A stretch of 64,000 nt of DNA, from the NCBI GenBank assembly GCA_043228905.1, contig JBHGNT010000014.1, positions 18,104,001 through 18,168,000 of the forward strand. Direction: 5' to 3'. Origin of the DNA: Azolla caroliniana. Its lineage: Eukaryota > Polypodiophyta. Numbering within the stretch: position 1 is the stretch's first letter; every line of letters starts with the position of its first letter. The notes beneath the pieces are model-generated. The model was given only the letters and a program-made list of their open reading frames with translations, was not told the origin of the DNA and made no database searches. This document shows positions 12,780 through 27,700 of this stretch, one piece after another. Position numbers and translations under genes: made by a program.

Positions 12780-15700
12780 TCATGAATCCCAGAATGTTGC
12801 TGGGTCCTTGTTATACAGCGCACGGTTTCGGACTTCTAGATTCGCAATATGCCAATCAAGCATCCGAGCTAGAACGATTTTACAGATTAAAAGAGTACTC
12901 GGAAACATCCACCAACCACTTTCTTCCCTGTAAATCATTAAAAAACATAAGAAAACATTAGAAGAGAGACATTAGAAAACATCACTGGAAATCATAAAAA
13001 CAATCTTACAATGATCTTGTAAATAACACCAGGACATCATATACGCCCGATACTTACGTGCTAAAATTCAAGCTACGTGTGGAGCCAGTACTTCCATTGG
13101 ATGGTGATTGAAACTTATAATGGAACAATCCATAAAGCAAAGCGACGATCTGATAAAAATATAGCTTTTAAGTGTTCAGTTTGTTTTTTAGTTAGAACCA
13201 AAATTAGATACATTGATGGTGCTAGAACTGCTACTGGAAGGTGAGTGAAACTTGAATGGAGTAGATTTAAAAAGCAATGAATTTCTAGTTGAGAGAAAGA
13301 TTGTGAAGGTAAATGTCAAAATTTAGGACCACCATGAGTGAGGGAATACTACAGAATTTTTATCATCCACAACAAGTAGAATAATGATAAATTAATAAGA
13401 GGGAAAGGGAGTAAAGGAAGACACACAATTATGATACTAAAGTTCTGTCTATATATCGTTCATAACATGTTCATCTTACAAACATGAGCATCTCACCCTC
13501 TATTTATATTTATGAGTGAGGATCCACCTCAGCAATGAGCTTTTACTCTTATACTACACTTATACTCTTATATTAACAATTTAACAGTATGTAAAACTCA
13601 ATCAAAACTACAGTTTCCCTATAACAAAACCTGCTTTAACAAAAACATGAAAAACCGAGGCTAAAATTACCCACATTTTGCCCACATTTAAAAAAGATGT
13701 GGACACATCCATTTTCTAGCTTGGCCATTCTAAATACTCACAGAACAATTGTAAGCAAGTTACCATGTGGCATTCCCAGGTGGCAATTCATGAGTACTTT
13801 GAACAATTGAGAAAATTCCCTACAATAGTGAATTCATAGTTGAAGAAGACAAGTAGGTGTTTCCAACTATTGCCTTGAGCAAAACCATTTATTAGAAATG
13901 GAAACTCTTTTTCCTGACTTTGTGCTATTTGGCAATATAAAATGGATGAGGTCAAATCTGTATATCTGATTCTGTTCAGCCTTTTATCCTTGATAAACTC
14001 TTTTCCTTCATCTTCTTTAAGGTTACGATAATCGTAGACCACTATACCAAAACAACATTTAATGCTCTATCAAAACTGACATGAGTACATCTGAGATTGA
14101 TGAGTAGCTCAACATGCTACGAACTCTCAACCATGTATACATGTATTTTTTGAGAGAGAGAAACAGCTTGTGTTTAGAGAGGGCTTTGTAAAACAGACAG
14201 ACTATCTGGTTAATTGCAAAATATTTACCATTATATGTATTTCAAACTGTCATGTATGTCCAAGATACAGACAGTTAAAAGAAAGACTGCAAACTTACAG
14301 TATTTATGAGGGAAGTGGCATTCCATAGAGCATACATGCGAGCATGATCAGCAGAACTTTGAGGTCCATGACTAAAAAGAGCAAAAATCCCAGTGAAGAA
14401 TGGTATCAACGATGCCAGTGGAAGAATGAGAAGAACTGTCAGAAATGCAAGGATAGATATTGAATAGAACTGGAGTAGTGTAAGTAATGTCAAGCTGAAA
14501 TCTCCAAGTAGAAGAATTGAGATGATTAAACCAACAAAATCCTGAGAAAAAAAAACATAAATACATATAGTTAAATGTGCAACAGTGTTTCCATCCACAA
14601 CCCACATGATGTGCAAGAAACAAACAACGATGGAAATTCTTAAACTACCTGATGACCAAAGGGACGAACATTACGCAGGATCAGTGATATTGGAAAGCAA
14701 ATAACCTTCCTGCGAACTATAGAGTTCATTGTGGATCTGGTAATTATATCACCTCCCACCCTTCTATCAGGTAGGATGTCAGATCCTGAATCCTGATAAA
14801 CTTCACCTAACAGAGGCTTATGGATATGACCATTATTCATTCTGCACAAAGACTCTCCGCATGAAATGTGCATTTTTCAAGGCAATAGTATGAAAGAAAG
14901 AAAAATGGAAATGTGACACACCTTTTCTTTCGAATAACAAAATCAAAGCTCTTATCTAGCGGGGAAGACGGTTGTAAAAAATCAGTCGCAGCATTGATCA
15001 CAAGACCCAATTGAAAATAGCGTGATGTAGTTGGTTGAAACCAAGCAAGATCAACACAAACACCTTTAGATGAAAGTTGAGGGTTCGCATGTGTCCCTAA
15101 CCAATCAACAATTGGCAATAATGTACTCCTCAGGCAATCAGGTCGTACAGTCCGGAGTTGTGCATTCAATCCTGCTACCATGCGATACCATATTGTTGCA
15201 GGGACTGCCTGTAAAAAACAATTAGGAACAAAACATCTTCGTTATTTAAATATTAGAATTGACATGTTTCCTTAATTCTAATGTCACACACATTAGACTC
15301 TAGGCTTAGAATTTGTGGTGTTGCTTAGTTGATAAACTAGTAACAGAGAATTCATCTCTATACCAGTCGTTGAGCTTAGAATTTACTTCACAAATTGTGA
15401 GCATTTACATGTATGATATCATACCCACTTCTCTTGTGACTAGAATTTTATGCACACCAACACTCACATTGAACTTATGCAGTATTTCTCCAGCTTTAAC
15501 CTTTTGTGCCAAGCTTGTTTCAGCAATATACACTTTCTAATCTTGTTTAAGTATAGAAATGTACTAATAAGTGTAGCCTTAAGTTACTTGAATATTGTAA
15601 TTATCATTCTAGACATGTGATTGTAAATTATTACAAGTCTACAGAATTAATAAGTTACAGACTCAACATTGCTTCAACAGATATTAATAAGTGCTCCGGT

Positions 15701-18700
15701 AAGTTTAATTTATGCTAACCTGACCCAAAACACTCGTGAGAAGGTTATCGCTGTGAAGATAATAGGGAGCCATGTAGCTACCATTTCCTCCAAAAATAAT
15801 GGAAAGGGGAAGCCTTTGTAACAAACGAGGAGGTAGATCAGGCCTCTTCTCATCACCACCAAGGAAAAAATCAATATAAGCCAACATTAAATCAGGTGTC
15901 GCAGCAACCTGAGGCACAGGAATCTCATTGATCACAGTAGGAAAAACTGTTTATCAGCAGACTCTATTTTTTATAAGATACTTACCTTGAGACCCTCATA
16001 TAAAGCTCGTGAACGGCATGATCTTAAGCAAGAGTGGTCATATCCTGATCTAACATACTCTCTTAGTTGCTGAACCTTTTTCTTACGGCACCATTGTTTC
16101 CATATATATGCTAGTGGATACGAAACAACTGCCAAAATTCCATGTATAGATCCCTCCCACCATTGATAAGCAGCCTGTGAGTTTATCTCATCCACAAATC
16201 GGTTGAAAGCATCCTCATATCTGTAAACAGTGTGAATTGAGGCATTAAACGATCAACCAAGAAATTGGAAACCTCAGAGAAAAGTATAATGCCTTGTGAG
16301 TCAATATAATGAGTCGCAACAGTAGAGAAAGATACACACATGAGCTCCATAATCTGTTTGGGGGGTGTATGTGACATATGCCATGGTTCTGAGAAGGAGT
16401 TGCTTCCCAGAAAATAGAGCCTATGTACATGATTCTGGGATTCTTCCACCCTTGTGGTTTCTAAAACCTACGGAAGAAATCAAATTTATGGATTTTAGGT
16501 GCCAGTGACATATTTATTTGGGTTAAACATCAGCACAAAATATACCTCATTTAAGGATTCCAGAAATGGAAGTGAATGATCAATATGTGCTCCATGATGG
16601 ATTGGTGCGCGACCTGAAAAGTCATCTGTTCCTATAAATTTGACTCTAGCAAGGCTTATAACCAACGCCAACAGAACCAATAAGCCAATGAGGAAAAACC
16701 CAAAAATCCATGGGCCTCCAAATGTGTGTATCAATTCTTGCAGTGGTGTATAGCAATTGGGCATTCTGTATTTGTCAGAAATGCATTTGTAAGGACATTT
16801 AGCAAAAGTTACTCCCCCTGTCAAATTTTTAACAGCAAAGTATAAGTTCTTGATTTTCTGGATAAACAAGTTGAAGTCTTACAAAATTTATACTTAAACC
16901 ATCTTTATGACACACTACAGCACTAAGTTGAGTAATAAGAAGTGATAAAGCTTTAGATATGTTTCATAATATGATATCTTGTGCTACCTGGAAAACCATT
17001 TAAAAAATCCAAGTTATAATACATGAAGACAAATATTTATAAAGAGCGCTAGATTATGTAATTATACTTAATAAAAGATCCAAACGCTTTGCAGGTTTAG
17101 CTAAGTTGTGAATTAGAAGCAAAGATATATAAACATCTTTTAAAGAGTCAAATTGGCTTAAAAAAATGAACAAGAGATTAAATCTTAAAATGTCACCTCA
17201 TCTTTGAGAACAAACAGCATAAATATAAGTTGCTGGTAGAGTCTCCATCAAGGGCAGACCCAAGATGGGGAGGTCTCCAAAGTGAGGAAGCAACTTCGCT
17301 GTCAGGTAAATAATGGCCTTTATGTACCAATGAAAAGGGCAAAGGAATTGTGGATGAACGTGGCCTACATGCACAATAAATTGCTATTGCCCAATCTTTT
17401 GTAACCCCTTTCTGGCGTTGTGGTCGAGACGCTACTTGCTCTTGTACGACTCATAGAATGGAAGTGAGAGATAGACATAAAGCTTTCATAGCGATTCATT
17501 GTTGATAAGACATGCAATCTTTATTTTATGGGTAAAAGTCCATTGCAAACATGCGTAATATTCACTCGAGAAAGAAGAAAGAAAGAAAGATATATTATCG
17601 TCTTTTAAGAGGCCAAAATGGCCTATAAGACCAAACAAGAGATTAGATTGTCAGTGTTGTCTCATCTTTGAGAACAACAAATCAAAATAAATAAATATTA
17701 CTAAGTAAAAATAATAATAAGATAAAATGAGACTAAAGAATCTTGTTATCAATGCATGTAAGATTCTCAAGTCAGAAATATTGTAACTTTTGTCTTCGAA
17801 AGATCTCTCTAACATATGTTGATCTAGAATGGAGATGTCTCCAACACGAGGGATTACTAAGTAAAAATAATAATAAGATAAAATGAGACTAAAGAATCTT
17901 GTTATCAATGCATGTAAGATTCTCAAGTCAGAAATATTGTAACTTTTGTCTTCGAAAGATCTCTCTAACATATGTTGATCTAGAATGGAGATGTCTCCAA
18001 CACGAGGGATTACTAAGTAATAATAATAATAAGATAAAATGAGACTAAAGAATCTTGTTATCAATGCATGTAAGATTCTCAAGTCAGAAATATTGTAATT
18101 TTGTCTTCGAAAGATCTCTCTAACATATGTTGATCTAGAATAGAGATGTCTCCAACGCGAGGGAAGCATCTACCATGGAAGGAAATAATGGCCTTATGTG
18201 TCAATGACAAGGGTCATGAGATTTTGATCCATGGGGTTGGGGCCTACGCGCACGAAAAATTGCAATTCTATTGTAACCCCTTTGTTATGTCTAGATCGGG
18301 AGCCCATTTGCGTAGCCCTTGATTGACTTGTAGCATGAGTAGGATTGATGGTACTAAAGAAAGTTGTGATTGTTCTTTGTTGATTAGCTTATGTGACTGT
18401 ATTGTTATCCCTCAACAACTTTTCCATGTGTCTCTTGAGTTGTAGCAAGAAAAGTCCTAAGCACTGTTGGTTCTCAGATTCCATTACCTTGCATAGTGAA
18501 CCAAAGCGTTGTTTAAAGAGGCAATAGTATCTCGCTCTTATTTCATAAAAAACACTACAGTGACAAACGTAGTGTTCTTCAGATTCCTCTCCCCAATGAC
18601 ACAATTGACAAATTCTTTCTTCTAGAAGTATTCATGCACATCTGCCTACCTCAATCTCTAACTGAAGTGATGAAAGCTGCCCTATCACACTACGCAATGC

Positions 18701-21700
18701 ACAGGATAGATGTATGTCTATATAAGATGGCCTGATGATGAATCAACCCTCTAAAGTGTGTAACGAAAAGAGAGAGTCAGGGTACAAAAAGATCAATGGA
18801 AGTGCTTCCATCTATCTCAATTTGTGGCCCAACATAGTGATGTCATGACTCATTAACCCATATGAGCACACAACTAAAATGGTATAATATCCAGGTACTA
18901 AGATAGGTCCCAACTTTGTGATGAGAGACATTTTGGAAAATGTATATTGCAGTAAGTTAAGTCACATTTAGACTGTTGATTTCCAGAGGTAAGCAAGAAA
19001 ACACTGGTTTATGGTGAGTTACCCAATCAATTGACTTTGATAAAACCATCTGAAAATGGGATAGGATTGGCCAAAATTAGTCATACATGAGGAGGAATCT
19101 GTTTCTTTGTTGTAGATTGATATCTTCTTGATAAAAAAAAAATAGAGGAAAGAAACAAACAAGGTACATCTTTCAGATCTCAACAGGAAAACACCTACTT
19201 GCAAGCGGAAGCATAAGAACTTCTGAATACTAGCTCTTCAAGCTCTAAAATTACAATTTCAAAACTGAACCAAGACTTGAAAATGCTCGAAATACATTAA
19301 CTCTAATGATAAAACATAGAAGTGTAAATAGGAAAAGGAATGACAACAAACCACGAACATAGGTGAAATATGCTCGTTGTGGCAGCATTTGCAGCAAGCA
19401 TGGTTTGCAAAGCATGTCATCAGAACCTTCCTCATCCTTGTAGGTGCCCACTGGACATTCCTATAATTCCATAAAAGAGAAAGCTTAAACTTGAGTGATT
19501 TCATAGTGTTATAAATAATAGATCATTCATGCAAAAGCAAAAGAAATAAAACCAAATATTTTCCCTATCTGAATTTATTTGGGTATATTTACTGCTAAAT
19601 CCACAGCCACTTTATTCATTTTGCAAATAATACCTTGCAAAATACACCAAATAGACCGGGAGGGCAATCTTTCCCTGTCAATGTCCCATTTTCTCCAGTC
19701 ATAGCATCATCATTTCCAGTTCCTCCACTATCATATACAAGAAAACAATTTAACATTCCTCGTGCTGAAAAAATATTCTCGTATAACAAAATTTACCGAA
19801 CTTTTACAAAATTAGTTCAACTTTGCATTCCAGACAACATTTCCATTGTGTTGGAAAGAAAGAAAGATATATTAACGTCTTTTAAGAGGCCAAAATGGCC
19901 TATAAGACCAAACAAGAGATTACAACTTAAGTGTTGTCTCGTCTTTGAGAACAACAAATCAAAATAAAATAAATATTACTGCGCAAATATAAAAGTAAAT
20001 AAGATAAAAAGAGACGAGGGAAACTGGTTTTCGGCAGTTGTGAGGTTCTCAAGTTAGATGTACTATAACTTCTGTCTTCGAAATATCTCTATCCAAAATG
20101 GAAAGGTCTCCGAAGCGAGGGAAGAACATGCGATGGCGAGAGATAATGTCTTTTATCTGTCAATGACAAGGGTGTTGAGGTTGTGGTCCATGGAGCCAGG
20201 GCCTACATACACAACAAATTGCTATTGCCCGATCAATTGTAACCCCTTTGTTATGTCCTAGTCGGGAGCCCATTTGTGTATCCCTTGATTGACTTGTAGT
20301 ATTAGTGGGAATGATGGGGCTAAAGAAAGTTGTGATTGTTCTTTGTGGCTATATTCTTCAACAACTTTTCCCGATGTCTCTTCAGCTCTAGCAAGAAAAG
20401 TCCTAGGCACCGTTGGTCCTCATATTCCATTACCTTGCGTAGCGGTCCAAAGCCTTGTTTAAAGAGGCAATGGTATCTCCCTCTGATTTCATAAAAGACA
20501 CTACAGTGACAAACATAGTGTCCTTGATGACACAATTGGCAAATTCTGTATTCTAGAGGTATTCATGTATATCTCTGCCTACCTCAATTTGTAACTGACG
20601 TGATGAAGTTTGTGGCTGCCCTATCACACTGTGCAGCGCGTAGGATAGATGTATGTCCATATAAGGTGGCTTGATGATGAAATCCACCCTCTGATGTGTG
20701 TAAGAAGTGTGTCTTATAGTGGGCCATCTTCGTACCAAGTGATATTTTGGGGCTGATCCATGTTATCTTGTTTTCCAAGTTAATAATATCAGTTCGGATC
20801 ACTCTATTCTTTTCCACTTTGGTAATATTTAGATGGGGACAGTCCAAGCTTTATTGGAACAGGGGTAGTGCATCTATACTCATGCCATGTGACTCGAACC
20901 ATTGCTGCATTTCAGCATACCAACAATGAATGTCTCCATTTTTAGCCAGTTGTCTTGAAGACATAAGTGCCAACCTTGGGTACCTTCATTTAGGGAGCTC
21001 CCAAAGACGTTGGATAAATGTCACTGATCAGAATAATGCCTCGGTGATTATAGGTGCTGCTCCCATCTCTGCCCGGATTATATCGTGGGGCACCGATGCT
21101 TTGCTCCTTATCATGCGGGCAATCATTGACACTAAAGGTCTCTCTAAATCTTTCCAATGATTCACCTTGTTAAGACTTGGTTCCCATGTTTCTACTGCAT
21201 AGAGAAGAGTTGGTGCGACAAGTGTATCAAATAACCACAACTTAGTTCGTGGCTCTTGGAACTGCAAATGTGCACATTGTCTCTCGAAGGAAATTTATAT
21301 TGACATCTAGATTTTGCTTATGCTAGATTGAAAGAAAGAAGGAAAGAACAAAACCAAGTGAATATATCTTCTGTGAAGTATGTGCATTTCTTACTCACCA
21401 AAAGACAAATGAATGACTTACATGAAATTCGTACATTCTTCCTGCCGGACCTACACTACATTCTTATATTCTTTCCACAGGCATGTGCAAACAGCCCTGC
21501 GATACCTGCCATGCAGGAGCAGCATTTCAATGCATGGGGAACAGGAACAGTGCGGTTTCTATAACTGAGTCATCTAGACAACACACAAAAACAGTTGAAA
21601 TGGTTGTTGCATCAATGCTTAGGTTAACAGTTACATTGCTGATTCATGTCAACGGTGGCATGGCTTCACTAGTTGTAACCCATTTTGATGGAATGGACAG

Positions 21701-24700
21701 AGTGGTTCTTGTTCCATGGGATTACCCTAAGTGTACTTTCCCAGTGGAATCTAAGGTAAATTTATCTAGAAGTGAAGTTTATACAGATTCTATATTGCCA
21801 CACTGAACTATACTTTTTGTTGCTGGAGACCTTCCCAAACTGAGATGGTAAAGAGCATTTTGTGGAAAAGAAAAAGGTCTTATCTGTATTACTCCAAAAA
21901 AGGAAAGAGCGTTGGACGATCAATGTTTATGAGGGAACTCGCTTGCAACTAAATGGCTGTGTAAAACCATTGATCATCCCGACAACATTTATAAGCTGAT
22001 AAAAAAAACAGTTCACTATCGGAAAAAATATCTTCTCCTTTTGCACGATGGGTGGGTGATATGAGAAGAAAATTCATGTGAATGATCTGGACCAATTGTA
22101 ACATTTTTCCATAAAGCATATGTACAGGATTCCAGAGGAATCATTCTAAAAATATTGCGGGTGTATACTTGTTTGCAGAAAGTTAGCACAAATTCCAGAA
22201 AACTCTCAAGAAACTTTAATATGATTATTGATAGCATATGATTCAGAACTCTTGTCAAGTACACAATGCTTTCTCCATTTCCCATGCTTTCAGGTTTTCA
22301 TCACTTTATGCCCTCTCAAAAACAAGAAAATTAACACAAGAATTCCAGAAAACTCTCAAAAAACTTTATGATTATTGATAGCATGATTCAGAACTCTTGT
22401 CACGTACACAATGGAATGCTCTGTCCATTTCCCATCCTTTCAGGTCTTCCTCTAAATTTTATGTGCACTCTAAAACATATATAAACATTTTTAGCAACTG
22501 AGTAATTACCCAACCTTACCTCAAAGCAATTGAGCCTTTGATACTTGCAATAGGGATAAAATCATCTCCAACTGCAATATTTGACCAATGGAAATGTATT
22601 CGCCCTCCACCCCCACCACCACCACCACCTGAACTGACATGGCCACCAGCCGTTGAAAGAAGGGAGTCATTCCCCAAATTAAGAGTTTGTAGGAAAAACA
22701 AAAGGCTCCCACCAGAGCCTCCACCAGCACCTCCTTCCTTAGAATCATTGTCTAAATAATAGGTTTGGCCATCAGAAGTCACCGCGCCAAAAATATCAAG
22801 CACAGATAAAGCATGCTCCATGGATCCAATCACTGCAACGTATACAAAAAAACACATATTGAACGTGAATAGAAGATAACCATCAAGAAAAGCTTAAAAT
22901 GGTGTATGTTAAATTAGGATAAAGAAAAACATTTATACCTATCACGCCACCACCAACAGTGAATTTGTCTGAAGATAAATTGCCGCTTCCACTGCCAAGT
23001 TCACATGGTAATGCGGTGCTTCCATATTTTTTCCCACCGTTGGCCCAACTTCCATTAAAATATCCTTTCCCACCTTTCCCTCCATGTCCAGCACCACCTG
23101 ATGCACCTATTTCTGACAAACCCCCTTTCCCAATGCCACTCCTGCAACCTGCATCATCTCTATGTGAGAAATCTTATCACACAGTATTCCTGTGCATGTG
23201 ATCAACAGGATCAATCAAAATATCACCTCGTCCAGAAGCTGTTATTAATCCTCCAGCTTTTATTGTTACTGTCCGAGCCCTATGTATATGGACAATGCTT
23301 CCCCTAATCACTCCATCAACAATTACATCTTCCACGCGACAAATCTGGTCAAACCAGTAAACATAGTATTATAGAGGTAGTGTGGAACTTTAGAGAGATG
23401 GAAGTATAATAAGTTGAATTAGTTCAATTACCTGAAGAGTAAATGGCAAAGATGTGTTTAGATTGCAATCTTCAGGAGGTTGAGTAATCTCAACAGGGCA
23501 AGTTGGACTATCACAATAGAGGGGTGCTACCCTGCCAGTAAATTTAAAATAATAAGGGATGATAGATAAAGAGGCTTACAGTGATGACTTTTTACTCACT
23601 CCTTTTTAGAGTTAACTTGATCCAATGGAGCCTGCAAAACAGCTTTTTGACCAATCTACACATCAAATTAGCATCAATGAGAATTTATGATCGTCATGTA
23701 AGGACTAGGAAATTAATAGCAGTTATTTCAGATGTATGTTCTTGGAGTTAGCATAGTCATTGATTATGGCTAAGAACAGGATAGATGCATTGTAGAACTG
23801 CAGCCATGTTATAATTATAACATAATACTCGATAAGACTGAAAAAAGTATTAGGAATTCATGCAAATTTCCCTTAGGAGGGATGCATATTGTACTAGTCA
23901 TTCAGGATTCTGGCTTCCTCTGGAAGCAGTCGACTTTCCTTCAACACAAATTAAGAATTCGGAAAAGATTTTACCAGCTAGAAAACCTTACTACTTAATA
24001 CAGGAGACCATTTAATATTTTATTTGTTACATAGCCAAAGTTGATAGCAATTTGAGTTGATAAACACAAGAATAACTAATAGCTTACGTTCACATTGTAA
24101 AACAGTGAGACAAAGAGTCGCTGTGCTATTATCATATCTCCCTGCCCCTTCAGTCTGAAAAAACCTTGTCCATGAATACCAAGGTTGGAGTTTGAAGTTA
24201 TTATAGACCCTCTCTGCACATGAAAGATTTCATAAATACAAATGATTTGATTGTTTATTTTTTGAAGACGGAGATTCAGATAATGCAGGTGTAACCACAG
24301 GGTTTCTTTCAAGGGGCGGAAGAAATTGCATCAATCCATGGAGAGATCACATACAATCATAGATTCCATTCAGAAAGAGAGAACATACTGTTAGTAGTAT
24401 GAAGTTACTCGCATCAATTGTTGAAGTTGCAACCATGACTCCCCCACCACCATCAATACGCAATGTTGAGTTCCACATTCGCAATACTTTGACAGAGAGC
24501 CTTAGTGCACCATAAACCTAAACTTTCGTGACCTTAGATTAACAAAACTCCACACTATCCAAATTTATTTACCCCCCTTCCTGAAACTGAAGTGTCACCT
24601 CACCTTTACTGTTGAGTCAAGCAACTCCACCTCATCAGCAACCAACTCAAATTCTGAGAAGGGATAATGAGCCAACCCAGAACTGAGTGTCCCGTGGCAC

Positions 24701-27700
24701 TTCAAACTTATGTGTCCTCGTACCTGACACAGAAGATTGCATATTAAGCATGGGAGAAAATTTACACATGTTCTAAAAGCATAATTTCCGGGCTTGCTCA
24801 CCTGGACTCTGCTCCAAAGCAAAGGTATGGCAACCTTCGCATAATTTTCTACATAAACATTCTCCCAGAGAGGATATGTGGGGAACTCCATCAATAATGT
24901 GTCAGTTTGTGTTGATCTGTTGCTGTTGCTTACTATCAAGGTTTGCTCTACCAGATCAAACAGTGTTCCTGCTGCCCCTGCATTTTCTGGGCAGCCTAAG
25001 CTATCACCTCCTACATGAGCAAATATCCAATAGTATTGAAACGTTTCCATGAATGAAGGGAGTTAGAGCCCGAAACGGCAGATAAAAGATACTTGGTTTC
25101 AAAATGAATGCCTAGATGACTCAGAAGGTCATGTCTTCAGAGAAGTTTCAGGCAGGCAGGTTACAATGCACATCAGGAGCAATCTTCTTATCAGCCCATC
25201 GATGAGCAGCGGAGGGCATAGCACTTAAATAAATAATCTCCCAGAATGAAATGACCGTAAGTATAGGTTAATAATGTATTTAAACTGGACAGAACTATTA
25301 TAAGCCCTTGAAACTGCCTTTTAAATAATAAGGATGGACTATGTTTCTACATTGCATGTGTACTCTCTCTACTTTTATAGAGATATTAAAAGATTTCATC
25401 GATATTCAAATCCAAGAAAAGCCTGTCTGTTCATGCAACTGTTTTCTATGAAAGAAATTAAATCATTATTAATGGTTTGTTTGTGAGCAGCTGGAATAGG
25501 TAAATGAGACACATTGTAAGAATTTGTTTCAGAACCAGCAGCAGAAAAAAAAAGTAAGAAATAAATATTAATGTCTTTTTAAGAGGCCAAAATGGTCTAT
25601 AAGACCAAACCAGAGATTACATGTTAAAATGTTGTGTCCTCTTCAAGAACAAATCAAAATAAATGTAACTAAGTAAAAAACTAAATATTATAAAACGTGA
25701 TAAAGAATCTCAATATTGATACACTTAAGATTCTCAAGTCAGATAGTCTGCAAGAAAGATATAGTAAAGTCTACAAGATGGTGACCTATGACATAAATCA
25801 GAAGAACAAGAAGCCGTATTATCAAATAACAAAAGAAATAAATGGTGTAGATAATAAATATGTGAGTGAAAGAAATCTATACATACATATATACATGATA
25901 CATCTATATACACATATACCTGTATATAACATCTCGAAAAGACCATAACAGCCTATGACACCTAACAAACGCCTATGTTACAACTGAGAGACACTGAGAC
26001 TAACACTTTGTAAAGACCTACCATGAACAGAAATGGTTATGCCATCTTGTTCAGTGCTTTTGATTCCAACTCTTCCACCACCACCACCAGCCCAACCAGT
26101 ACCTCCTGATGCACTGATCTCACCTGTTCCATTTCTGCAGAGTCAAGTGGCCCAGTGAAATTGTAAACAAGTAAATAACTATCCCACATTTAGTACTTTT
26201 ATATGAGATCCATTACTCTCTATTAGATATGCTCAACGATTTTAGGGATATATTACACTGGCTATACATAGTTTTGAGTTTCACATGGCAATCTGAAAAA
26301 CTAGTTTTATGTTTCACTTTCTTTTTGTCTTTCGTCTCATTTTCCATACTTGATACCCATTGCTCTTAAGCATTCAATATTTATTAAGCTTCATTTCAAT
26401 AGAAGGATTTGGCTTATCTCATTTACATCACTCATCTGCCAAATAATTATTCAACCAAGAGCAATCGTTATAGAGCTTCAGTTCATAACAAGTGAGTGCG
26501 CAAAATGAGAGTTTAACATGAGCTTAAATTTTAGTAATGTGTAGTCCCAGCATTTGAGCAAGCACATGACCACTCCAAGAGTTCAGTTTTATATGTGTTG
26601 ATGGTCACATAGAGACAAAAGACGGTATTTGAATATTAGTGTGAGGGAAAACTCTGAAATACCCAAGGTTTTCTTTTTTTCTCCAAATGCCAGAAAATCT
26701 TTGCATATTTAATACAAGGGAAAACACTAACTACCCATTCCTTTTCCTTTTATTTCCCTAATATTTCCCTAAATGTCCCTGGTCAACCCCTGAAGGAGAG
26801 AAAATGGTAATAAATTCACAACATAATTGCTCAAACAGTGCATATGGATCAAAAAAGGGAGTGAATGGACCATGTACTTTCTCAAATAGCAAATATAATT
26901 GCCAAGAGGAGAGGTGGTTAACTGAGGCATTCAAAGAAATAATGAAAACTTAGCGGGCGATTGGGTAAATAAAGGTATTTCAAAGTTTTTCTCTTACGAG
27001 AATATAAGCAGAACAACTTACAAGAAAGAGGCTTGAATTTGGATGCTTCCACCAGAACCACCCCCACCAATGACATCTCCATAGCCTCCATCAGCTAGGA
27101 TTGTACCATTCAGATTCAACCATGTACTCGAGATAAATACTCTTCCACCACCTCCACCTCCAAGATTCTCCTCTCTACTTGTTGTTCCGCCTTGGCTGCC
27201 ATAGCTCCATGGAGCTGAGAGAGAAGACCATGAATACACATCACCACCCCAAGCATCCTCTTGATCCTTACTATCACCTTTCACACAAAATGCACCCCTT
27301 CCACCATATCCCCCTCCTGCACCATCAAATCCAAGAGGCGTCCCACTTGTTTGTGAAGGAGGAGACCCCCCTAGAGCTGTAGTGTTCATAGAAGATCCTT
27401 CTGCCAGTTGCACATTCCTTGCATCTACTATGATTGTTCCGGCCACAATAGAAGAGTCACTTTCCATATAAACATCTCTTGATATATTGATCTCAATGAC
27501 ACAACCTCGATATGGACAAGAGATCGAAACGTTTGATGCTAAGATAAGACTACCTTTGCCCTTAATATATGAATCATCTTTAAAGTATATGCTTTCATCA
27601 AGTTCACATACACTGTCCAAGGATCCAGATCCTCCCAAATCTTCTTCGCACGAAAGTGTTGTGTTTGAAACTCTCCATAGTGACACAGGATAAACATCGT

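Noticed and set aside
17651-18169. 172-codon repetitive ORF (- strand)
   Set aside because: Caused by a 156-base (52-codon) tandem repeat in a LINE 3' tail; no known protein and not in the LINE reading frame.
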